From Chitinophagales bacterium (lineage in GTDB: Bacteria > Bacteroidota > Bacteroidia > Chitinophagales > UBA10324): a stretch of 8,561 bases of DNA. The stretch lies in contig JACCZZ010000233.1 of NCBI GenBank assembly GCA_013695715.1, positions 1 to 8,561 of the forward strand. Reading direction: 5' to 3'. How positions within the stretch are numbered: the stretch's first letter is position 1; every line of letters starts with the position of its first letter. Made by a program: the position numbers and the translations under genes. The notes beneath the pieces are model-generated. The model saw only the letters and a list, made by a program, of their open reading frames with translations. It was not told the DNA's origin and ran no database searches. This document shows positions 1-5,320 of this stretch, in pieces.

Positions 1-257
1 CGTGAAAACTGTTTTGGCTCAACCACTTTCTCCGATGCTGTGTAATCTGAAGACTGCAAAGCATCAGCATTGTTCTTTATTGGTTTTATTTCTTCTTTCT
101 TTAAATCAGCCGCAGGAGGTTGTGCAATCTTGGGATTCCCTGCTTTCACGTAATTGAGATTTGAGTATCTTCTTGCCTCATAAGATGTCGAGCATGAGTT
201 AAACACGACAGCTAACAGAACCATTATGCTTGCATTAAGCAGTATTTGTTTTTTCAT
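1..257 (-). CDS. putative lipoprotein, unknown function (C-terminus outside window)
   Basis: An open frame starts at an ATG at 257 and runs leftward off the window, giving 85 visible residues with no stop. It begins MKKQ, followed by a hydrophobic stretch (about residues 5-19) and Phe-Asn-Ser-Cys at 19-22, which reads as a signal peptidase II site with lipidation at Cys22. After the cysteine come an Arg/Tyr-rich stretch (EARRYSNLNYVKAG, about 26-39) and then a low-complexity Lys/Glu/Pro/Ala segment typical of a linker. Phe at the -3 position is less usual than Leu, but it occurs in Bacteroidota lipoproteins. No family can be named from the visible part. The gene is divergent from the OmpA-like lipoprotein gene at 529, and the two share a 271-bp promoter region. 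The start is well supported because the signal sequence begins directly there. Confidence 0.75.
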   Translation of the reverse strand, partial: MKKQILLNASIMVLLAVVFNSCSTSYEARRYSNLNYVKAGNPKIAQPPAADLKKEEIKPIKNNADALQSSDYTASEKVVEPKQFS

Positions 258-268
258 AACGTTGGATT

Positions 269-298
269 TTTGTGGTGCGAAAAATAGAGATAAATTTG
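269..298 (+). promoter_or_regulatory. candidate Bacteroidota promoter facing the OmpA-like gene
   Basis: TTTG at 269-272 and an exact TANNTTTG match (TAAATTTG) at 291-298 are separated by 18 nt, near the spacing reported for sigma-ABfr promoters. The distance to the ATG at 529 would leave a leader of more than 200 nt. Either the leader is long or a nearer promoter, which I could not recognise, is used. Confidence 0.25.
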
Positions 299-311
299 AA
301 ATCTGATCAAA
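279..311 (-). promoter_or_regulatory. candidate Bacteroidota promoter for the 1-257 lipoprotein gene
   Basis: On the minus strand a TTTG (311-308) is followed after 21 nt by TATTTTTC (286-279). This matches the Bacteroidota -7 element TANNTTTG at all but the last base. It lies 21 bp upstream of the ATG at 257, giving a short plausible leader. It overlaps a plus-strand candidate at 269-298, and in AT-rich DNA either could be chance. Confidence 0.3.
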
Positions 312-429
312 ATAGAATTTTTTTTATTCACCAAGGCATTATAAATACTTCACTTCCCTGGATTGCAAACATTTTTATGACCCTGTTCTGCATACGATTA
401 AATTAGGAATTACTTAAAAGCTAAGACAG

Positions 430-475
430 TACCAAGCAAGATTCATCTACCAAGCAAAGTATTGCAGACTTTGCT
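430..475 (+). repeat. direct repeat plus hairpin upstream of the OmpA-like gene
   Basis: The 10-mer TACCAAGCAA occurs at 430-439 and again at 448-457, an 18-bp period. The second copy runs into a 7-bp perfect inverted repeat, AGCAAAG (453-459) and CTTTGCT (469-475), with a 9-nt loop. The element lies 54-99 bp before the ATG at 529. It could be an operator or a leader RNA structure, but no regulator is identified. Confidence 0.45.
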
Positions 476-528
476 AACAGTGCATGGTTGATATATTACT
501 TTAAACATGTTTTGGAGATTATTAGCAG

Positions 529-1410
529 ATGTTAATTTTACAAAAAAATACAACTCTTATGTTAGTGAATACAAGAACCGTACTGCTCCTAAGCTTCTTT
601 TTGCTCACGATCGCATCGTGTGTCAGCAGTAAAAAATTTAAATCGCAGGTAGCACGATATGATTCTCTTAAAACCGATTATAATGTTGTGGAGGACCAGC
701 TAAGAACATGCCTCACAGACAGAGACGCAGGCACAAAGAGAAATGACGAACTACAGCAGGAGAATGAGTTTATGAAACAAAACTATACATCCATACTCAA
801 CCAGCTTCGAGATCTTTCGGTACTATCTTCAACACAGGCTGAGAGCATTAAAAAATCAATGGAGAATCTGAATACCAAAGATGCCTACATCAAGGATCTT
901 CAAATATCTATGTCAAAAAAAGATTCTTTGAACATGGCTCTTGTGATGAATCTTAAGGGTGCCCTTAAAGATATTAATGATGAAGACGTACAGATAAAAG
1001 TAGAGGGCAGCGCAGTATTTATTTCCATTTCAGATAAAATGCTTTTCAAGAGTGGCAGCTATGACATTTCACCGGAGTCGAAAAATGTATTGGGGAAAGT
1101 TGCAGAGGTGATTAAGGCACAACCGGATATTCAGTTTATGGTAGAAGGCCATACAGATAATAAACCTATCAAAACTGCTTTCATCAAAGACAACTGGGAT
1201 CTTAGCGTGCTGCGTGCTACAGCAGTTACACGTACCCTTCAAAAAGAATATGGAGTTGATCCGAAAAGAATGATTGCGGCAGGGAGAAGTGAATATGAAT
1301 CTTTGGGTGCCAATGATACGCCTGAGGGGCGCACTGCCAACCGCCGCACGCGAATCGTTATTCTTCCACAGCTTGATCAATTCTTCAAATTAATGGAGCC
1401 TAAAAGATAG
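529..1410 (+). CDS. OmpA-family peptidoglycan-binding lipoprotein with coiled-coil region
   Basis: This is a 293-residue envelope lipoprotein predicted to tether the outer membrane to peptidoglycan. Residues about 17-30 form the hydrophobic signal segment, ending Ile-Ala-Ser-Cys with lipidation at Cys31. Residues about 35-145 are polar, rich in Glu, Lys, Gln and Asn, and look like a periplasmic coiled coil. The OmpA C-terminal domain spans about 165-283. It includes the HTD motif with Asp210 and LSVLRA with Arg229, which correspond to the diaminopimelate-contacting Asp and Arg of OmpA, and PEGRTANRR at 265-273. The residues after Cys31 (VSSKK) lack the acidic surface-export signal of Bacteroidota, so a periplasm-facing location is more likely. 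Met11 (position 559) gives a more compact signal peptide and is an equally good start; a GGAG about 14 nt before 529 is a weak argument for the longer form. The gene is monocistronic and converges on the ricT-like gene. Confidence 0.93.
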   Translation: MLILQKNTTLMLVNTRTVLLLSFFLLTIASCVSSKKFKSQVARYDSLKTDYNVVEDQLRTCLTDRDAGTKRNDELQQENEFMKQNYTSILNQLRDLSVLSSTQAESIKKSMENLNTKDAYIKDLQISMSKKDSLNMALVMNLKGALKDINDEDVQIKVEGSAVFISISDKMLFKSGSYDISPESKNVLGKVAEVIKAQPDIQFMVEGHTDNKPIKTAFIKDNWDLSVLRATAVTRTLQKEYGVDPKRMIAAGRSEYESLGANDTPEGRTANRRTRIVILPQLDQFFKLMEPKR

Positions 1411-1435
1411 AGACATTCACTTTGGAGGTTTTTTT
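1399..1435 (+). terminator. possible intrinsic terminator of the OmpA-like gene
   Basis: CCT-A-AAAG (1399-1406) can pair with CTTT-GG-AGG (1420-1428), forming a seven-pair stem with a small internal loop. A run of seven T follows at 1429-1435. The left arm lies in the last codons of the gene, so the hairpin spans the TAG stop. The stem is imperfect and the loop is 13 nt, so this is tentative. Confidence 0.4.
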
Positions 1436-1515
1436 ACGAATCTAGATAAAACGAATCATCTCTAACCAACAGCTATAATTACAATTAAATTTAACAGCGA
1501 AGAGATATTCACTTT
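1409..1515. repeat. near-identical 15-mer at both ends of a convergent intergenic region
   Basis: AGAGACATTCACTTT at 1409-1423, beginning in the OmpA gene's stop codon, recurs as AGAGATATTCACTTT at 1501-1515, ending in the ricT-like gene's stop codon. The match is 14 of 15. Both copies are followed by GGAGG, immediately in the first copy and after ATTTA in the second. The spacer of about 77 bp is AT-rich, and I see no gene in it. Confidence 0.6.
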
Positions 1516-2683
1516 ATTTAGGAGGCACATCTGGGGGACGATTATTGCTTAACCTGTTGTTACCTTTACCTTTTCGTTTTTTCTTTTTCGGTTTGTTTTC
1601 AAGAGTTGCTAATGCTGTCTGCCCTACAACATCGGTGAATTCATAGGTTTCTTTAACAGGTATCAATTTAATTGCACCCAAATCAAGAGGCTTTTTCCCG
1701 TCCTTATTCATTTCAGCAATTTCTTTTACCCTTTCCACAGTAAGAGGATGATACACAGTGCTATCTCTATAGGCAAACCAAAGCATTCTTTTAAAAATAT
1801 CTGTTTTCTGAAGATAAGCAATACCTGCTTCTGTTTCAATCCTATCTATGTGTTGTGGAAAATCATGAAGTGCATCAACATAAGTATCCAGTTCATAATT
1901 TAAGCAGCATTTCAGCCTTCCGCATTGGCCTGAAAGCTTCGCCTGATTAATGCTTAGTTGCTGATAGCGTGCTGCAGTTGTAGATACTGTTTTGAAATCG
2001 GTAAGCCAGGTGCTGCAGCACAATTCCCTTCCGCATGACCCTATGCCACCTACACGACCAGCTTCCTGACGTGCCCCGATCTGGTGCATCTCTACCTTAA
2101 TATGAAATTCTTTAGCAAATACTTTGATAAGCTCCCGAAAGTCTACCCGCTCATCAGCGGTATAATAAAAAGTAGCCTTTTTACCATCTCCCTGATATTC
2201 TACATCTCCAATCTTCATATTAAGGTTCATCTGTCTTGCAATGGCTCGAGCACGAATCATTGTCTCGCGATCAAGTAAGCGAGCTTCTTCCCATTTTACA
2301 AGGTCATATTCATTTGCCTTGCGGATAACACTTTTGATCTCATCAGAATTCTCCGGAATTTTCTTTCGCTTCATTTGAAGCTTTACTAACTCTCCTGTAA
2401 GCGACACCACTCCTACATCATAACCACCTGTTCCGCTTTCAACTAAGACTATATCATGGGTATCAATTAACAGGTAATGCATGTTTCTATAGAACTCTTT
2501 GTGCGCTCCATTTTTGAAACTGACTTCTATAAATCGTGAAGCATCAATTTCATCGGCCACAGGAATGTCTGCCAGCCAGTCATATACATTAAGCCGGTTA
2601 CACCCTCCGTTGCTACAACTGCCATTGCTTCGGCATCCTGATGGTTTTCCGTTCACTCCAGTGCTACATCCGTTACATCCCAT
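1514..2683 (-). CDS. ricT: RicT/YaaT-like PSP1-domain protein
   Basis: A 389-residue homologue of Bacillus RicT (YaaT), the PSP1-domain subunit of the RicA-RicF-RicT complex, which carries [4Fe-4S] clusters and affects RNase Y-dependent RNA processing and the phosphorelay. The role in Bacteroidota is not established. The diagnostic core is at about 205-268: GSCGRELCC with Cys217, Cys222 and Cys223, then SGQCGRLKCCLNYE with Cys254, Cys259 and Cys260. The N-terminus is a Gly/Ser/Asn/Cys-rich tail with Cys3, Cys6, Cys17, Cys23 and Cys28, followed by LNVYDWL. The C-terminus is a basic tail (KKKKRKGKG, about 366-374) ending in Pro-rich sequence. It is longer than the Bacillus protein (about 275 residues) because of the two tails. 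It lies 79 bp after holB on the same strand, probably in one transcript, matching the holB-yaaT order of Bacillus. AGAGGA directly precedes the ATG. The next gene leftward is convergent, so this ends the operon. Confidence 0.93.
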   Translation of the reverse strand: MGCNGCSTGVNGKPSGCRSNGSCSNGGCNRLNVYDWLADIPVADEIDASRFIEVSFKNGAHKEFYRNMHYLLIDTHDIVLVESGTGGYDVGVVSLTGELVKLQMKRKKIPENSDEIKSVIRKANEYDLVKWEEARLLDRETMIRARAIARQMNLNMKIGDVEYQGDGKKATFYYTADERVDFRELIKVFAKEFHIKVEMHQIGARQEAGRVGGIGSCGRELCCSTWLTDFKTVSTTAARYQQLSINQAKLSGQCGRLKCCLNYELDTYVDALHDFPQHIDRIETEAGIAYLQKTDIFKRMLWFAYRDSTVYHPLTVERVKEIAEMNKDGKKPLDLGAIKLIPVKETYEFTDVVGQTALATLENKPKKKKRKGKGNNRLSNNRPPDVPPK

Positions 2684-2762
2684 TCCTCTAAAAAATAATC
2701 GTTATAATAGACATTAGTAAGAGATCCTGCAAAGAGTAATTTCCTTACCAATCCCCTTAAGT

Positions 2763-3896
2763 TCAAACCGTTAAAGATAATTTTTTCTTGCTGATCATCC
2801 GCCTCAGTCTCAAAGAAAGGTTCATATAGAGGATTTTGGGATGGGCATTTCTCTCGATATAATAGTGTGATTCATCGAAGATTCTCATCATTTCCTGCCA
2901 GTCCTCAAATTGCATGTGTTGCGAAAGCCATGTGGCCAATCTTTTTTCTTCTGTCTGCAACCGTGAATGGTGTTCACCGATATGCTGCATCATAATGCAT
3001 TCGTGAAGGAACTCCAGGCCATATCGTAGAAAGCTTTTTTGATTTTCCCGACCAATCCGTGCAACATCCTCTATCCATTTTATAAGATCAGAAACATTAT
3101 TTCTATAAAGTAATTGCATCCACTGATTAAAAACTTGCTGGTTATTGTCTTCAACCTGATTAATAAGGCGTAGTGCTTCACGATAGTTACCATCGGAATG
3201 ACGCATTATTTTTTCAGCATCTTGTCTGCTAAGCTCATATCGCTTTTCCAGAGTTTCTATCAATGATTGGTCATCTATGCGGGGAATTTGTAATACCTGG
3301 GTTCGTGATATAATTGTGGGCAATAAAAGGTTTTGGTTTTCGGCTACAAGAATAATAAGTGTTTTATCCGAAGGTTCTTCAAATAACTTGAGTAAAATAT
3401 TACCTTCTTTTCCAAGGCGCTCAGGCATCCATACTATCAATACTTTGTATTCTGATTCAAATACTTTTAAACTCAATTTGCTGAAGACCTCCCTGCATTC
3501 GTCTGCACTTATGTTACCCTGTTTGTTTTCATCGGCGATCATGGTTACCCAGTCAAGATAGTTGAGGTAAGGATTTTCTAAAATTGCCGTTCGCCATTCT
3601 TTCATATATTCAGAGCTCAGGGCATTCCGATCCTTGGCCTTTATTGTTGGAAAGGTAAAGTGAACATCAGGATGAACTAACTTCTGGGCTTTGATGCATG
3701 ATGAACAAATTCCACAGGAATCTGTATCCCTTTTTTTCTCGCAATTAACATATTGCGAAAATGCCAGGGCAAGTGAAAGATTACCAGTGCCCTCAGCGCC
3801 AAGAAACATTTGGGTGTGGCTTACGCGCTGCTCCCTCACACTCCCAATCAACCTTGCTTTAATGGCTTGCTGTCCTACGACATCTTTGAAGAACAT
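2763..3896 (-). CDS. holB: DNA polymerase III subunit delta' (clamp-loader AAA+ protein)
   Basis: A 377-residue delta' subunit of the clamp loader, which helps load the beta sliding clamp at primed DNA. It opens with MFFKDVVGQ, the usual start of the family. The Walker A position is degenerate (GAEGTGNLS, 33-41, with Asn39 where Lys is needed), as expected for delta', which does not hydrolyse ATP. Four cysteines, Cys52, Cys61, Cys64 and Cys67 (CGICSSC), form the zinc module of clamp-loader proteins. The Walker B region reads KVLIVWMPERLG (151-162). NILLKLFEEP (166-175) matches the conserved sensor-1-proximal helix. The Ser-Arg-Cys arginine-finger motif is Ser-Arg-Thr here (197-199), keeping the arginine. 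The C-terminal region, about 210-377, fits the collar domain. It is the first gene of a holB-ricT block, divergent from the pterin synthase gene across 229 bp. Family length is typically about 330-380. Confidence 0.93.
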   Translation of the reverse strand: MFFKDVVGQQAIKARLIGSVREQRVSHTQMFLGAEGTGNLSLALAFSQYVNCEKKRDTDSCGICSSCIKAQKLVHPDVHFTFPTIKAKDRNALSSEYMKEWRTAILENPYLNYLDWVTMIADENKQGNISADECREVFSKLSLKVFESEYKVLIVWMPERLGKEGNILLKLFEEPSDKTLIILVAENQNLLLPTIISRTQVLQIPRIDDQSLIETLEKRYELSRQDAEKIMRHSDGNYREALRLINQVEDNNQQVFNQWMQLLYRNNVSDLIKWIEDVARIGRENQKSFLRYGLEFLHECIMMQHIGEHHSRLQTEEKRLATWLSQHMQFEDWQEMMRIFDESHYYIERNAHPKILYMNLSLRLRRMISKKKLSLTV

Positions 3897-3900
3897 GTCG

Positions 3901-3908
3901 CAAAAATA
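3901..3908 (-). promoter_or_regulatory. candidate -7 promoter element just upstream of holB
   Basis: TATTTTTG on the minus strand (3908-3901) is an exact TANNTTTG match and ends only 4 nt before the holB ATG (3896). A TTTC sits 21 nt further upstream where TTTG would be expected. If it is used, the holB transcript would have almost no leader. Chance occurrence in AT-rich DNA is a real alternative. Confidence 0.25.
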
Positions 3909-4088
3909 ATCTCTCAGTGCAGATATTCTGAAATTTGAAGAAAACTATAAAGCTACAGTGATGAAAACACTAAATGTTAAATACCTTAATCCGAGGTATA
4001 ATACATTAACTCGGCAGTAATCTTTTACTTTTGAACTAAAATTTATAAGCTGCATTGGTTGTCATTTTGTTAATCATAGATAATTATC

Positions 4089-4106
4089 AAGGGTTATAGA
4101 ACCTTT
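4089..4106 (+). promoter_or_regulatory. short inverted repeat before the pterin synthase gene
   Basis: AAGGGTT (4089-4095) and AACCTTT (4100-4106) flank ATAG. This is a seven-pair stem, with one G-T wobble, ending 19 nt before the ATG at 4126. It could be an operator half-site pair or a weak leader hairpin. Nothing in the window identifies a binding partner. The rest of the 229-bp holB/pterin-synthase intergenic region is AT-rich and holds no gene I can support. Confidence 0.3.
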
Positions 4107-4125
4107 ATGATGTAATTTATTTCAC

Positions 4126-4533
4126 ATGCGCATTTCCATCTTCAGAAAAGAACAATTTAATGCAGCACACCGTCTATTTAGGAAGGATTGGGATGATAAT
4201 AAGAATTTGGAAATATTTGGGTTGTGCAGCAATCCAATGTATCATGGTCATAATTATAATCTTGAAGTAAAAATAACGGGTGAAGTGGACCCGGAGACTG
4301 GTTATCTTTTTGATCTGAAGTTGTTGAAAGAGATCATTCACCAGGAGGTATTGGAAAGATTTGATCATAAAAATCTGAATGAGGATACTGAGGAATTTCG
4401 GAATTTAAATCCAACGGCTGAAAACATTGCATTTGTGATTTATGAAAGTATCCGAAAACGGCTAGATATAAGGTATGAAGTTGCAGTTCGGCTTTATGAA
4501 ACCGAACGGAATTTTGTGGAATACCCGGCATAA
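4126..4533 (+). CDS. 6-pyruvoyl/6-carboxy-tetrahydropterin synthase family protein
   Basis: A 135-residue, full-length member of the PTPS/QueD family, cytosolic zinc enzymes acting on 7,8-dihydroneopterin triphosphate. Zinc ligands are visible as FNAAH (His15) and HGH (His40, His42). The catalytic Cys34 sits five residues before the HGH (Cys-Ser-Asn-Pro-Met-Tyr-His-Gly-His), the spacing of animal-type 6-pyruvoyl-tetrahydropterin synthases rather than the C-x3-HGH of classical QueD. Asp80-His81 (RFDHKNLN) supply the other catalytic residues. NPTAENIA with Glu99 and YETERNFVEY with Glu125 complete the family pattern; the latter glutamate anchors the pterin. Automated annotation would probably call this QueD, but the cysteine spacing argues for a pterin-making role or for caution. 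No folE, queC or queE is adjacent. The gene following 53 bp downstream is on the same strand. No strong Shine-Dalgarno is seen. Confidence 0.92.
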   Translation: MRISIFRKEQFNAAHRLFRKDWDDNKNLEIFGLCSNPMYHGHNYNLEVKITGEVDPETGYLFDLKLLKEIIHQEVLERFDHKNLNEDTEEFRNLNPTAENIAFVIYESIRKRLDIRYEVAVRLYETERNFVEYPA

Positions 4534-4586
4534 AGCCACTGAAAGAATTAGTGTTTTTAATCCAGTCTCTCTAATTATAAGGTTAT

Positions 4587-5303
4587 ATGGTAAGACAAAT
4601 TTGGACATTTATACTACTGTTTGCCCCTTACCTACTTTTTGGTCAGAGCAATAGTACTGATAAAAGAGCTATATCTATTGCCGATTCGGTGACATTGGCT
4701 ATGGGTGGCAAAGCAAATTGGGACAGTGTACATTATCTAAAATGGACATTCTTTGGCAAGCGAACACTGTATTGGGATAAATGGAGCGGAAATGTACGTA
4801 TTGAGATTCCATCTAAAGAATTGGTTATTCTTACAAATCTTAATACTCACAAAGGAAAAGTATTCTACGGTGGCAAAGAGCTCACCAACTCAGACAGCAA
4901 TGCTTATTATATGGATCACGGATATAAAATTTGGGCAAATGACAGTTACTGGCTGATCATGCCCTTCAAGCTCCTTGATCCTGGAGTAACCCTATTATAC
5001 AAAGGGACTGTAAATGATAAGAAAGGTGATTTATGCTTTCAGCTTGAGTTAACCTTTAATGAGGTTGGTGTAACGCCTGAAAACAAGTATAACATTTATA
5101 TAAACCGTAAAACTTATCAGGTAACTCAGTGGGATTACTTTGAAAAATATACTAACCTTACGCCAGATCTTAGCAATCCCTGGGAGCATTACCAGTATTA
5201 TGGAAAAATACTTTTGTCAGATGATCGTGGACCTGAAATGGGTAAACTTACAGACGTTGCCGTAATGGATACGGTTTCAAAAGGATTATTTCAGACGTTG
5301 TGA
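4587..5303 (+). CDS. secreted protein of unknown function (DUF6503-like)
   Basis: A 238-residue exported protein. Residues 1-20 (MVRQ, a hydrophobic core, then LLFGQ) look like a type I signal peptide, with no lipobox cysteine. The mature part is rich in aromatic residues: MGGKANWDSVHYLKW (39-53), FFGKRTLYWDKWSGNVRIE (55-73), NLNTHKGKVFYGGKEL (84-99), WANDSYWLIMPFKL (116-129), GVTPENKYNIYINRKTY (161-177) and NPWEHYQYYGKILLS (197-211). From memory this pattern resembles the Bacteroidota family DUF6503, possibly a LolA-like beta sheet lying in the periplasm. That assignment is a recollection and not a database result. It starts 53 bp after the pterin synthase gene, with AAGG shortly before the ATG, and is probably co-transcribed, although no functional link is evident. 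Its TGA stop directly abuts the stop codon of the convergent gene on the other strand. Confidence 0.82.
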   Translation: MVRQIWTFILLFAPYLLFGQSNSTDKRAISIADSVTLAMGGKANWDSVHYLKWTFFGKRTLYWDKWSGNVRIEIPSKELVILTNLNTHKGKVFYGGKELTNSDSNAYYMDHGYKIWANDSYWLIMPFKLLDPGVTLLYKGTVNDKKGDLCFQLELTFNEVGVTPENKYNIYINRKTYQVTQWDYFEKYTNLTPDLSNPWEHYQYYGKILLSDDRGPEMGKLTDVAVMDTVSKGLFQTL

Positions 5304-5320
5304 TTAATTCCTCTTCACAA
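5298..5320. other. weak inverted repeat across a zero-gap convergent gene junction
   Basis: TTGTGA (5298-5303, including the plus-strand TGA stop) pairs with TCACAA (5315-5320) across an 11-nt loop that contains the minus-strand stop (TAA, complement of 5304-5306). The six-pair stem is AT-rich and lacks a clear T tract, so it would be a weak bidirectional terminator at best. Confidence 0.3.

Noticed and set aside
1069..1380. 103-residue frame antisense to the OmpA domain
   Set aside because: The plus strand here encodes the conserved peptidoglycan-binding domain. The antisense product has no recognisable features.
3277..3561. Plus-strand frame opposite holB
   Set aside because: The minus strand encodes the conserved NILLKLFEEP and SRT motifs of delta' in this stretch, so the opposite frame is incidental.
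3851..3896. Whether delta' loss of the Walker A lysine marks a broken or novel gene
   Set aside because: Delta' subunits normally lack a working nucleotide site. The zinc cysteines and the arginine finger are kept and the frame is full length, so this is an ordinary holB.
3991..4014. CCGAG / CTCGG inverted repeat in the holB to pterin synthase intergenic region
   Set aside because: Only five pairs with a 14-nt loop and no T tract. It is within what chance would give.
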